A stretch of 64,000 bases of DNA from an uncultured Prevotella sp. (GCA_905196835.1 CAJJWN010000003.1:1-64000); one strand, 5' to 3'. Positions 51,861 through 60,761 are shown, numbered from the stretch's first letter. Notes: generated by a model from the sequence alone, not told the origin. Numbers and translations: made by a program.

Positions 51861-53273
51861 TCATTCCTTCCCCATTTCATACGCTTTCCAGAAATCAGGT
51901 ATGCCGTAACCGTAGATATTGTCGGGCGCGGCGGTGTTGTCGGCACACTTTCGGATAAGCCTTACCATGTCAGAGGCTGTCTTGCCGGGCAACGCCTGCC
52001 AAAGACATGCGGCCAGTCCGGCAACGAGCGGCGTGGAGAACGACGTGCCCACATCTTTTATTATAGTGCCACGCCCGGTGATGACGGCCGTAGGACTGCC
52101 CTGCGCCATGACGTCGGGCTTCACGCGTCCGTCGGCCGTAGGGCCTATGCTGCTGAACGAAGCGTTGCGTCGGTCGGGCGTAACGGCGCCCACAGTTATT
52201 ATGTTGTCAGCGTCGGCAGGCACGTTTATTTTCTTCCATGACGCCATGCCGTCGTTGCCCGCGCTGTTGACGAGCAGTATGCCCTTGGCGGCAAGCATCG
52301 ACGCGGAGCGCGATATTAGGGCGGTATGGCCGTCGAGCTGGCGGTATGTGTAGTTGTCTGCCGGGTTGTCGAACGAATGGAAGCCCAGCGAACTGCTTAT
52401 TATGTCAACGCCTACGCTGTCGGCAAACTCGGCCGCGGCGGCCCAGTAGTCCTCCTCGGCAAGGCTTTCGGTATATCCGTCCTCGCAGCGCAACAACCAG
52501 TATGACGCCTCCGGGGCCGCCCCTACAAACTTGCCCGGCACGTTGACGGCCATCACCGAGAGCACCTTTGTGCCGTGGTCCATCTCCTTGAATACGCTCT
52601 CCGAGCGCGGCACCACGAAGTCTGCCGTGCCCACTACGCGCGCTTCCTTCAAGCACGGTATGCGGTCGGCGTTCATAAAGCCGCCGTCGAGCACGGCTAT
52701 CGTCATGCCACGGCCACGGTAGCCGCGGTTGTGCAACTGCTCTCCTCCAACCATTTCGGTCTGTCCGAGCGTCACCCCGTAAGGGCTTTGCTCCACGGTG
52801 TCCCAACTGTTGAACTCCGTGTGATACCTCGCACGGGGCGGAGCGGAGTCGATGGAGTCGGGAGACGTCCACACCTTGCGCACCGACTTGACGCAGCCGA
52901 GCAGCGCGACGCTCTTCAGTTTAGACAGATGGCGGCTGCGCACGAGCACGGTGTTGTTCCATTTGCTGCTGCTCACCACATCAACTCCCATGGAACGGAT
53001 TTCGTTCACATAAGCAGGATTGACGGGCAGGTCGGTCGAGTCGAGCCTCAGGTGCTGGCGGTTGCGTCTCTCCAAGGCCTTTGTCGAAAGGAAGTCGCCA
53101 GGCCGCGAGAGGCTGTAAGGCGTGCCGCGCTTGTCTTTCAGTTCGACGCGGAACATGTATGTCCTGCCTCCCGGGTATTTCACCTTGAGCGCATTCTCGC
53201 CCGTCCGCGCGCCGACGGCGGCGGCGAAGACGAAAAACAACAACGTTGACAATAACGGCTTCACTAACGTCAC
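51861..53273 (-). CDS. S8 family (subtilisin-like) secreted peptidase
   Basis: 470 residues. A signal peptide (LLSTLLFFVFAAAVGA) and a propeptide-like region (about 30-175, with STKALERRNRQHL) precede the S8 domain. The catalytic triad is visible: Asp in MTIAVLDGGF (near 194), His in EMDHGTKVLSVMA (near 232) and Ser in GTSFSTPLVAGLAA (near 411). A secreted serine protease; substrate unknown. It has no obvious T9SS sorting domain. Trypsin-like maturation of fimbrillins is a speculative role. A consensus promoter lies at 53291-53321 (minus). Confidence 0.92.
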   Translation of the reverse strand: MTLVKPLLSTLLFFVFAAAVGARTGENALKVKYPGGRTYMFRVELKDKRGTPYSLSRPGDFLSTKALERRNRQHLRLDSTDLPVNPAYVNEIRSMGVDVVSSSKWNNTVLVRSRHLSKLKSVALLGCVKSVRKVWTSPDSIDSAPPRARYHTEFNSWDTVEQSPYGVTLGQTEMVGGEQLHNRGYRGRGMTIAVLDGGFMNADRIPCLKEARVVGTADFVVPRSESVFKEMDHGTKVLSVMAVNVPGKFVGAAPEASYWLLRCEDGYTESLAEEDYWAAAAEFADSVGVDIISSSLGFHSFDNPADNYTYRQLDGHTALISRSASMLAAKGILLVNSAGNDGMASWKKINVPADADNIITVGAVTPDRRNASFSSIGPTADGRVKPDVMAQGSPTAVITGRGTIIKDVGTSFSTPLVAGLAACLWQALPGKTASDMVRLIRKCADNTAAPDNIYGYGIPDFWKAYEMGKE

Positions 53274-53290
53274 GATTTCTTTTTAACCTG

Positions 53291-53321
53291 CAAAGATAAT
53301 GCAAGTTGAGTGCAATACAAA
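53291..53321 (-). promoter_or_regulatory. Promoter of the S8 peptidase gene
   Basis: The minus strand reads TTTG (53318-53321), 19 bases, TATCTTTG (53291-53298), about 18 bases before the start codon. Confidence 0.65.
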
Positions 53322-53459
53322 ATAAAACCGAGAGAAACGAGGATTTATTTTTATTGCCGAAACGCAGCTTATCTTATCCAAAGATAATGATTGCGAGGCG
53401 AAATGCAAAATAAATGTGGACGAAACGAGATTTTATTTTCATCCAAACATAAAAACACG

Positions 53460-53690
53460 GTTACGGAAAGGCCGTCCAGACAAGACGTTTCAACGGCGTG
53501 AACGACACGTCCGGACGGCTGAAAAGGGGCGTTTTGACGGCTCTTTCAAGACGCGTCGGCGGCAGGCTTGTAAGTGTCTGATTGCCAACGCCTTTCCAAT
53601 ATGCCGTCTTTCGGCCTGCAAAAGGTGGCCTTTCAGCGTGCGAAAGACGGCCTTTTGGAAGGCGAAAGGCCACCTTTTGCAAAACCCTGT
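53460..53690. repeat. GGCCGTCTTT palindrome element upstream of the LutC-like gene
   Basis: 53602-53685 is a chain of palindromes, with CGAAAGACGGCCTTTTGGAA in the middle and GAAAGGCCACCTTTTGC at the end pairing with GGTGGCCTTTC. The 5' flank (53460-53600) has less-conserved GGCCGTCC and GACGGCT units. No gene lies in 53274-53793. Confidence 0.7.
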
Positions 53691-53793
53691 AACGTTAAAC
53701 ATGGCTACATTTATCACGCAACACACTCGAAATGACGAAAAAATAAGTAACTTTGCACTCATATTAGTCAAGAAAACAAATACAAAACACATT

Positions 53794-54429
53794 ATGACTC
53801 CAAAGGAAATACGCAACCAACGGCTCGCCGAGAAGATGCTCAAAAACCTGAAAAGGCGCAACTTCGAGGCCATATACTGCCCCACGGCGGCCGAAGCCGT
53901 GGAGCGAGTGTCGGCAATGATACCCGACGGCAGCACAGTATCATGGGGCGGCTCAATGACGATACGCGACATGGGCCTTACCGAAGCACTGCACAAGCGC
54001 GACCTGCGGCTGCTCGACCGCGACCTTGCCGCCGACCGCGACGAGGCGCAGCGCATATACCGCGAGGCGTTTTCAGCCGACTTCTACCTGACGAGCGCCA
54101 ACGCAATAAGCGAGGACGGCGTTGTGGTGAACATCGACGGCAACGGCAACCGCGTGGCCGCCATCACCTTCGGGCCTAAGAAGGTAATCCTCGTTGTGGG
54201 GCTTAACAAGGTGGCGCAGGACGTAAACGCAGCCCTGGCACGCGCCCGCTCGACGGCCAGCCCAATAAACGCGGCGCGCTTCGACATCAAGACCCCGTGC
54301 CAGGTTGACGGCGTATGCCACAACTGCAACTCGCCAGAGAGCATCTGCAACTACATCCACTTCATGCGCAACTCTCACCCGGCAGGCCGACACACAGTGG
54401 TGCTGGTGGGCGAAGACTTGGGGTATTAG
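53794..54429 (+). CDS. LutC/YkgG family lactate-utilisation-like protein (DUF162)
   Basis: 211 residues from the ATG at 53794 (MTPKEIRNQRLAEKMLKNLK); the ORF upstream runs through repeats. GSTVSWGGSMTIRDMGLTEA, LTSANAISEDGVVVNIDGNG and KVILVVGLNKV match the LUD/DUF162 domain. Some relatives carry Fe-S electron-transfer partners LutA and LutB, but none is nearby, so this is the stand-alone form. CHNCNSPESICNY near the C-terminus gives three cysteines of uncertain role. A TAACTTTG box is at 53748-53755. Confidence 0.87.
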   Translation: MTPKEIRNQRLAEKMLKNLKRRNFEAIYCPTAAEAVERVSAMIPDGSTVSWGGSMTIRDMGLTEALHKRDLRLLDRDLAADRDEAQRIYREAFSADFYLTSANAISEDGVVVNIDGNGNRVAAITFGPKKVILVVGLNKVAQDVNAALARARSTASPINAARFDIKTPCQVDGVCHNCNSPESICNYIHFMRNSHPAGRHTVVLVGEDLGY

Positions 54430-54431
54430 GA

Positions 54432-54587
54432 AATTAAGAGTTAAGAGTTAAGAATTAAGAAAATTACCGATAAGTCATATTTTCTTAATTCTTAACTCTT
54501 AACTCTTAATTAAACAGAAGCTCCAAATCCATAACCATTAATTCCAACAAGTCATTTTTTCTTAATTCTTAACTCTTAATTCTTAAA
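54432..54587. repeat. Perfect 33-base AT-rich hairpin plus extra copy
   Basis: Arms 54432-54464 and 54479-54511 are perfect inverted copies (unit AATTAAGAGTTAAGAG) around a 14-base loop; a third copy lies at 54554-54587. It separates the LutC-like gene from topB and could terminate the upstream transcript. Confidence 0.75.
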
Positions 54588-54593
54588 TAACCA

Positions 54594-56669
54594 GTGATTG
54601 TCTGCATCGCCGAGAAACCAAGCGTGGCGCGCGACATAGCGCGAATACTGGGCGCAACGGCCACACACAAGGGCTACATCGAGGGCAACGGCTACCAGGT
54701 GACATGGACTTTCGGTCACCTGTGCACGCTCAAGGAGCCTGACGACTACACACCTATGTGGAAGCGGTGGTCGCTCGGCTCGCTGCCGATGATACCCCAA
54801 CGCTTCGGCATAAAGCTAATAGAGGACAAAGGAGTGGCCGAACAGTTTGCCGTAATAGAACGCCTGATGCAGGCCGCCGACGGCATAATAAACTGCGGCG
54901 ATGCCGGACAGGAGGGTGAACTCATCCAGCGTTGGGTGATGCAGAAGGCGCAGGCCAAGTGCCCCGTGAAGCGTTTGTGGATTTCGTCGATGACCGACGA
55001 GGCCATACGCGACGGCTTCAACACGCTGAAAGACCAGGAGGAATACAAGCCCCTGTACCTTGCCGGGCTTAGCCGGGCCATAGGCGACTGGCTCCTCGGC
55101 ATGAACGCCACGCGCCTGTACACGCTGAAGTACGGGCAAAACCGCCAGGTGCTCTCCGTTGGACGCGTGCAGACGCCTACCCTCGCGCTCATAGTGAACC
55201 GCCAGAAGGAGATAGACAACTTCAAGCCTGAGCCTTACTGGGTGCTCTCCACGGTGTACCGCGACACGCTGTTCACCGCCACCAAGGGCAAGTTTACAAG
55301 CAAAGAGGAGGGCGAACAGTCGTTCGCCAAAATCGAAGGAAAACCTTTCACCGTGACCGACGTTCAGAAGAAAGCCGGACGGGAAGCGCCGCCACACCTC
55401 TACGACCTGACCTCGCTTCAGGTGGACTGCAACAAGAAGTTCTCCATGAGCGCGGAAACCACGCTCAATGTAATCCAATCCCTTTACGAAAAAAAGCTGA
55501 CTACATACCCCCGTGTGGACACGCAGTACCTTAGCGACGACATCTATCCCAAGTGCGCCGCCACCCTCCGTGGGCTGCGCGGGTACGAGGCGTTCACACA
55601 ACCGCTGGCAGGCAAGCCCCTGCCAAAGAGCAAAAAGGTGTTCGACACGTCGAAAGTGACCGACCACCACGCCATCATCCCCACCGGCGTTCCCGCCCAA
55701 AACCTTACCGACCTGGAGCGAAACGTCTACGACCTCATCGCCCGCCGCTTCATCAGCGTGTTCTATCCTGACTGCAAGTTCTCAACAACAACCGCCACGG
55801 GACGTGTGGACGACGTGGAATTTAAAGTCTCCGGCAAGCAAATACTTGACCCGGGATGGCGCGTGTTGTACGCGAAAGACACGCCGCAGGACGACACCGA
55901 CAACGCCAACCGCCAAGACGAGGAGCGCACTCTGCCTGCCTTCGCCAAGGGAGAGAGCGGCCCCCACAAGCCTACGCTTACCGAGAAGTGGACCACTCCG
56001 CCCCCGTACTACACCGAAGCGACGCTGCTGCGCGCGATGGAGACGGCCGGAAAGTTCGTAGATGACGAGGAGCTGCGCGCCGCATTAAAGGAGAACGGCA
56101 TCGGAAGGCCGTCGTCGAGGGCGAACATCATCGAGACCCTGTTCAAAAGACACTACATCAGGCGCGAACGCAAGCGCATAGTGGCTACGCCTACGGGCAT
56201 CGAACTCATCGGAATAATCAAGGAAGAGTTGCTTAAAAGCTGCGAACTGACGGGCATTTGGGAGAAGAAGCTGCGCGACATAGAGCACAAGAAATACGAT
56301 GCCGGGCAGTTCATCGACGAGCTGAAGCAGCAAATCACCACCATTGTGAACGACGTGCTGGCCGACAACAGCAACCGCCACGTAACCGTAACTACCGACG
56401 ACGACCTGAAGAAAAAGGCCAAGAAGAAGGCCGCAACGCCACGTCCCAAGGCACAAGGCACAGCAAAACCCGACAAGGCAAAGCCCAAACAGGAGGCGCA
56501 GACGCTGCCTGCCGACGACTCAATCATAGGCCGCACCTGCCCCGTATGCGGCAAAGGCCACATAATAAAGGGCAAAACGGCCTACGGATGCGATTGCTGG
56601 CGCGAGGGCTGCACATTTCGCCTGCCGTTTAAGCCCCACCCCAACCCTCCCCAAAGGGAGGGAAACTGA
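54594..56669 (+). CDS. topB: DNA topoisomerase III (type IA)
   Basis: 691 residues, GTG start at 54594 (MIVCIAEKPSVARDIARILG). The TOPRIM domain is at about 1-145; the active-site Tyr is in LTTYPRVDTQYL (near 305). A zinc-ribbon-like C-terminus has CPVCGKGHIIKGKTAYGCDC and a further Cys in WREGCTF (about 647-675). The last residues, FKPHPNPPQREGN, are a translated copy of the GC-rich palindrome, so the normal stop was lost or the end was replaced. It relaxes and decatenates DNA through single-strand passage. Confidence 0.95.
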   Translation: MIVCIAEKPSVARDIARILGATATHKGYIEGNGYQVTWTFGHLCTLKEPDDYTPMWKRWSLGSLPMIPQRFGIKLIEDKGVAEQFAVIERLMQAADGIINCGDAGQEGELIQRWVMQKAQAKCPVKRLWISSMTDEAIRDGFNTLKDQEEYKPLYLAGLSRAIGDWLLGMNATRLYTLKYGQNRQVLSVGRVQTPTLALIVNRQKEIDNFKPEPYWVLSTVYRDTLFTATKGKFTSKEEGEQSFAKIEGKPFTVTDVQKKAGREAPPHLYDLTSLQVDCNKKFSMSAETTLNVIQSLYEKKLTTYPRVDTQYLSDDIYPKCAATLRGLRGYEAFTQPLAGKPLPKSKKVFDTSKVTDHHAIIPTGVPAQNLTDLERNVYDLIARRFISVFYPDCKFSTTTATGRVDDVEFKVSGKQILDPGWRVLYAKDTPQDDTDNANRQDEERTLPAFAKGESGPHKPTLTEKWTTPPPYYTEATLLRAMETAGKFVDDEELRAALKENGIGRPSSRANIIETLFKRHYIRRERKRIVATPTGIELIGIIKEELLKSCELTGIWEKKLRDIEHKKYDAGQFIDELKQQITTIVNDVLADNSNRHVTVTTDDDLKKKAKKKAATPRPKAQGTAKPDKAKPKQEAQTLPADDSIIGRTCPVCGKGHIIKGKTAYGCDCWREGCTFRLPFKPHPNPPQREGN

Positions 56670-56850
56670 CAGCCGCCATGTACCAGCAAAACACCTGAAC
56701 ATGCGCAGCAGACAGCAATAAAAATAATAAAACAAGGAAAAACAAGTTATTATATAAGAAGCCCCAACCGGCATATATTGCAGAAAGAAGGCGCATAACT
56801 TGACATACATACACGCCCCTCCCCACCGTGGAGGCCGGGAGGGGCTTTTT
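56631..56850. repeat. GC-rich palindromes around the topB end and before porE
   Basis: One copy (56633-56668) overlaps the last codons of topB; the other (56812-56848) lies just before porE. They are oppositely oriented, like the other pairs, with an AT-rich spacer between. Confidence 0.75.
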
Positions 56851-56864
56851 CTTAGGCAACAAAC

Positions 56865-58931
56865 ATGAAACCCATCACATATATAATAATAGGTGTAATG
56901 GCACTGCTCGCCTCCTCGTGCGGTGCCGACCACTACATGAAAAAGGGCGAGAAGGCTCTCGCCGTAGGCGAATATTTTGACGCGGCGGAATACTTTAAGG
57001 TGGCATACAACAAAACTCCGTCAAAGGAAAGGGCAAAGCGCGGACAGCGCGCGGCCAAACTTGCCTACTGTTACGACCGCATAAACTCCAACGCAAAAGC
57101 CATAGCAGCATACCGAAACGTTATAAGATACAAGCAGGACAGCATCGATACGCACCTCAAACTGGCACGACTGCTGATGAAGGCGGCCAGCTACAAGGAG
57201 GCGGCAAAGGAGTACCAGCTCGTACTTGACACCCTTCCCGGCAATGAACTTGCCAAGACCGGCCTGCTCGCGGCACAGACAGCGCAAGCCGAAAAGGAAG
57301 CAGGCTCGCGCTACATAGTCAAGAAGATGGACATATTCAACTCGCGCCGGGCCGACTATTCGCCGATGCTCTTCGGCGACGAGTACGACCAGCTCTACTT
57401 CACTTCAACCCGAAACGAGGCGCAGGGAGACGAACTTAGCGGCATAACGGGAACGAAGAACGGCGACATATTTTATTCGCAAAAGGACGAAAAAGGCAAA
57501 TGGCAACGGCCGGAGACCATCGAGAGCGGCCTGAACTCCGAATATGACGAGGGTGCCTGCTGCTTTACGCCCGACCAAAGGGAAATGTATCTCACACAAT
57601 GTGTCACCGACCCGAGCTATCCGCGGTATGCAACCATAGTGACGTCGAGCCGCGCCGACGCGGCATGGGGCAAGCCAAAGCCGCTCGAACTGACGCGCGA
57701 CACGCTGTCGAGCTACGCCCACCCGGCAATATCTCCCGACGGGCAGTGGCTCTACTTTACGTCAGACATGCCCGGAGGCAAGGGCGGTCTCGACATCTGG
57801 CGCGTCCGCCTGACCTCCGCCGGGCTTGGAGGCGTGGAGAATTTGGGCGAGCCTATCAACACGGAAGGCGACGAGATGTTTCCCACTTTCCGCCCGAACG
57901 GCGACATGTACTTCTCATCCGACGGGCACAAAGGCCTCGGCGGACTTGACATATACATAGCCAAGGCCGACCCGAAGACGGGACGCGTCAAGCTGGAACA
58001 CCCCGGCTATCCGCTCAATTCGCAGGGAGACGACTTCGGAATGACGTTTGAAGGACCTCACAACCGCGGCTTCTTCTCATCCAACCGGGGCGACGCACGC
58101 GGCTACGACCACATCTACAGCTTCGAGAAACCCGAGATAATACAGACCGTAAAGGGCTGGGTCTACGAGATGGAAGGCTACGAACTGCCCGAAGCCTTGG
58201 TGTACATGGTGGGCAGCGACGGCACCAACCTGAAGCTTAGCGTCAAGATGGACGGCTCGTTTACGCAGGTAATACAGCCCGGCGTTGACTACATCATGCT
58301 GGCTACATGCAAAGGTTTCCTCAACCACAAGGAGGAACTTCGCGTAGAGCCTGTGCAGGAATCAAAGGAATACGTGCTGCAATTCCCCTTGGCGTCAATC
58401 CGCGTTCCCGTATTGATTGACAACATATTCTACGACTTCGACAAGTATTCGTTGCGCCCGGAATCGACCGCCGCGCTCGACGAACTCGTGAAACTGCTCA
58501 ACGAGAACCCCAACGTAACCATCGAACTGAGCGCGCACTGCGACTACAAAGGCAGCGCGGAGTATAACAAGACGCTGTCGCAACGCAGGGCGGAAGCCGT
58601 AGTAAACTACCTGACGGAGCACGGAATAGCCCGTGACAGGCTGTCGCCCGTGGGCTACGGCAAGGAAAAGCCTAAGACAATACGCAAGAAGCTGACCGAG
58701 AAGTACCCGTGGCTGAAAGAGGGAGACGTGCTGACCGAGGACTTCATAAAGAAGCTTGACCCCGAGAAACAGGAAATATGCAACCAGCTGAACCGCCGCA
58801 CGGAGTTCATAGTGCTGCGCATCACATACGGCATGTACGACGAGAAGGGCAACCTTAAGAACCCTCCGCAACAACAAAAGGCCGAAAGCGAAAGCACGGA
58901 CGACGACGGTTTTTACTTCGACTTCGAGTAA
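56865..58931 (+). CDS. porE: PorE-like OmpA family lipoprotein (type IX secretion)
   Basis: 688 residues. A lipobox (LLASSC, Cys near 19) is followed by TPR repeats (about 22-150), a PD40-type beta-propeller (about 150-420, with SPMLFGDEYDQLYFTSTRNE and SPDGQWLYFTSDMPGGKGGL), a carboxypeptidase-regulatory-like domain (about 425-510, VKGWVYEMEGYELPEALVYM) and an OmpA-C domain (NIFYDFDKYSLRPESTAALD, VTIELSAHCDYKGSAEYNKT, LSQRRAEAVVNYL). This order matches PorE of Porphyromonas, thought to tether the T9SS to peptidoglycan. An acidic C-terminal tail ends it. No other por genes are in the window. Confidence 0.85.
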   Translation: MKPITYIIIGVMALLASSCGADHYMKKGEKALAVGEYFDAAEYFKVAYNKTPSKERAKRGQRAAKLAYCYDRINSNAKAIAAYRNVIRYKQDSIDTHLKLARLLMKAASYKEAAKEYQLVLDTLPGNELAKTGLLAAQTAQAEKEAGSRYIVKKMDIFNSRRADYSPMLFGDEYDQLYFTSTRNEAQGDELSGITGTKNGDIFYSQKDEKGKWQRPETIESGLNSEYDEGACCFTPDQREMYLTQCVTDPSYPRYATIVTSSRADAAWGKPKPLELTRDTLSSYAHPAISPDGQWLYFTSDMPGGKGGLDIWRVRLTSAGLGGVENLGEPINTEGDEMFPTFRPNGDMYFSSDGHKGLGGLDIYIAKADPKTGRVKLEHPGYPLNSQGDDFGMTFEGPHNRGFFSSNRGDARGYDHIYSFEKPEIIQTVKGWVYEMEGYELPEALVYMVGSDGTNLKLSVKMDGSFTQVIQPGVDYIMLATCKGFLNHKEELRVEPVQESKEYVLQFPLASIRVPVLIDNIFYDFDKYSLRPESTAALDELVKLLNENPNVTIELSAHCDYKGSAEYNKTLSQRRAEAVVNYLTEHGIARDRLSPVGYGKEKPKTIRKKLTEKYPWLKEGDVLTEDFIKKLDPEKQEICNQLNRRTEFIVLRITYGMYDEKGNLKNPPQQQKAESESTDDDGFYFDFE

Positions 58932-59235
58932 ATACACACCCCCAACCCTCCCGAAAGGAGGGGCTTGATTAGCTTTTGCCATTGTAAAAAGACGTGAATT
59001 CGATATAAGGAACAATTTTACTGATAGAGAAGAACTTGCCTTTTCTTTCTCCTCAAGTGGTCGGTTGGTAACTGTCATTCCGCGCTCCGACGCGGAATCC
59101 AGTGTGAACAACCTTGTTTTTACCATGTTTTTTTACTGGATTCCGCGTCGGAGCGCGGAATGACAGTTACCCGCCGGCCGCTTGAAGTAGGATGATTACC
59201 GCAGATTTCTTATGCCGGACTTACGTTAAAAAGAC
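58932..59235. repeat. GC-rich palindrome and MITE-like element (most intact copy)
   Basis: A GC-rich palindrome (58938-58966) is followed by an element of about 245 bases. Its ends are ACGTGAATTCGATATAAGG (about 58992-59010) and CTTATGCCGGACTTACGT (about 59211-59228). Inside, 59069-59103 and 59135-59169 form a perfect 35-base inverted repeat (core GTCATTCCGCGCTCCGACGC) around a 31-base loop; pairing continues imperfectly outward to about 59051 and 59186. It has no ORF of quality. Confidence 0.7.
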
Positions 59236-59587
59236 GTATCAGCAGCGGCTTATCGACCTTATCAGGCCAACAAGTCACATCAGGCCAACAAGCCAAATAA
59301 TGCCAAGCGACAAGCCACTGCCAACCCATTGACAGCCAGCAATTTACAAAACGCCATGCAAAAGGCCGCCTTTTAGACGCTAAAAGGCGGCCTTTTGCAT
59401 GGCAATTCATGGCCTTTTGCAAGGCGAAAGGCCACCTTTTACAAAACAGCTGGCTTCAAGATACAAAACATGCAACCGCACACGGTTTTCACAAAAGGTG
59501 TAAACCAAGCGTTTACGGGTCGTGTTAAAATTATGCGTTTTACGTTAAATAATATTTAATTATTAAAGAATGTAAATCTAAAAACCA
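59236..59587. repeat. Intergenic DNA with a perfect 24-base GGCCGCCTTTT hairpin
   Basis: Arms 59353-59376 and 59380-59403 are perfect inverted copies with a 3-base loop. A trailing CATGGCCTTTTGCAAGGCGA unit and a GAAAGGCCACCTTTT unit follow (to about 59445). The 59232-59340 part holds CAGGCCAACAAG direct repeats. No gene. Confidence 0.75.
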
Positions 59588-59595
59588 TAAATTTG
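59588..59595 (+). promoter_or_regulatory. Candidate -7 box TAAATTTG
   Basis: An exact TAnnTTTG match, but no TTTG is visible 19-22 bases upstream, and the resulting leader to 59796 would be about 195 bases. Moderate support. Confidence 0.4.
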
Positions 59596-59795
59596 CAATA
59601 AAACCAGTCGCGGCGTAAAAGCCGTGAAATGTCCTACAACAGGCAATGTAAACATTACAGCAACACAGAACGCACACCTTACGAGGCGGAAAGGGGCAGC
59701 CTTGGAGGATGTTAAAAACATAAAACAAAGAAGCCCCGTTGATTGTCTAACAACTTGCCTGCGACCTACGCAGGCGCAAAACAAAAAACATTACA

Positions 59796-60761
59796 ATGAT
59801 GAACAAGAACAGTTGGAAGTATCTCGTACCGTGCCTGGCCATGGCATTGTGCTCGGTAGCATTCACATCGTGCAGCGACGACGACGAGGGGGCGGCACCC
59901 AAAGGCCCTGTGGCGACGTACAACGGCAAACTGCCTACGCAGGTAGGTAGCTACAACTTCTATTATGACGACAATGGACGCTGCTACAACATATCATCTT
60001 CATACGGCTACGACGTTGTGAACATAGACTACAAGAAGCTCATCATAAGCACTGACGACGAAGAGGACTACATGCACGTCGTATTCAACAACAAAGGCTA
60101 CATCACAAAAATATACGGGTCATGGAACTATTCTGACGGCAGCGGATACGAAAGAGGCAGCGGAACGGTGACGTTCAAGTATGACAGCGACGGCCACTTG
60201 ACCGCACAGACGGGCACGTCGAAGGAAAGCTACAGCTATGATGGCGAAAAGTCTTCATATACAGGAAGCGGAAAGGTGACCTGCACATGGAAGGGTGGCG
60301 ACTTTGTCAGCGCGCGCTATGAGTACACCGAGACTGAAGACGGCAAGACAGACACCGAAACAGAGGAATACAAGGTGACATACGACAATACACTCAACAA
60401 CAAAACAGGGCAGTTCCCAATGGCGTTTACCGATATTTTCGGTGACGACCAGTACCTACTCGCCCTCGTGGGAATGTTCGGCAAAGGCCCGGCACACCTT
60501 CCTGAATTAATAGAATGCAAGACTATATATGGCGACGACGGCAGCTATAACGAACAGACTTATGCCGAGTACGGCCTCAACGCCGACGGCACCATAGACT
60601 GGGAGATGCTTAACGGCTACCGTTACGAATACTCTTACAAGACTTACTCCGCTAACGACGACGAGGTTACGCCAGCCGCAAAGATGACAAAAGCCATGCA
60701 GGCCGGACAAAAGAAGCTGCGCGTGCGCGACTTCTTCATGCCGAAGCGCAACCGCAAGTAA
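59796..60761 (+). CDS. DUF4595-like lipoprotein (uncharacterised)
   Basis: 321 residues. A lipobox ends at VAFTSC (Cys near residue 26), followed by SDDDEGAAP, a typical export signal for surface lipoproteins (acidic residues after the Cys). The body is beta-rich (Tyr/Gly/Ser-rich hairpins such as VTFKYDSDGHLTAQTG), resembling DUF4595-type repeats. No catalytic motif. The C-terminus is basic (RVRDFFMPKRNRK). A strong terminator follows. Probably a surface lipoprotein; role unknown. Confidence 0.65.
   Translation: MMNKNSWKYLVPCLAMALCSVAFTSCSDDDEGAAPKGPVATYNGKLPTQVGSYNFYYDDNGRCYNISSSYGYDVVNIDYKKLIISTDDEEDYMHVVFNNKGYITKIYGSWNYSDGSGYERGSGTVTFKYDSDGHLTAQTGTSKESYSYDGEKSSYTGSGKVTCTWKGGDFVSARYEYTETEDGKTDTETEEYKVTYDNTLNNKTGQFPMAFTDIFGDDQYLLALVGMFGKGPAHLPELIECKTIYGDDGSYNEQTYAEYGLNADGTIDWEMLNGYRYEYSYKTYSANDDEVTPAAKMTKAMQAGQKKLRVRDFFMPKRNRK

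Noticed and set aside
51755..51946. Long N-terminal extension of xseA to 51946
   Set aside because: It overlaps the S8 peptidase end and a GC-rich repeat, and the added residues do not resemble XseA.
51919..53249. Plus-strand reading frames opposite the S8 peptidase
   Set aside because: The minus strand has a full signal peptide, catalytic triad and promoter; the opposite frames are shadows.
53416..53793. Long N-terminal extension of the LutC-like gene
   Set aside because: The extension runs through GGCCGTCTTT repeats and the TAACTTTG box; the family N-terminus begins at 53794.
59624..59950. 108-codon plus-strand frame before the DUF4595-like gene
   Set aside because: It overlaps the start and signal peptide of the lipoprotein in another frame and shows no family similarity.
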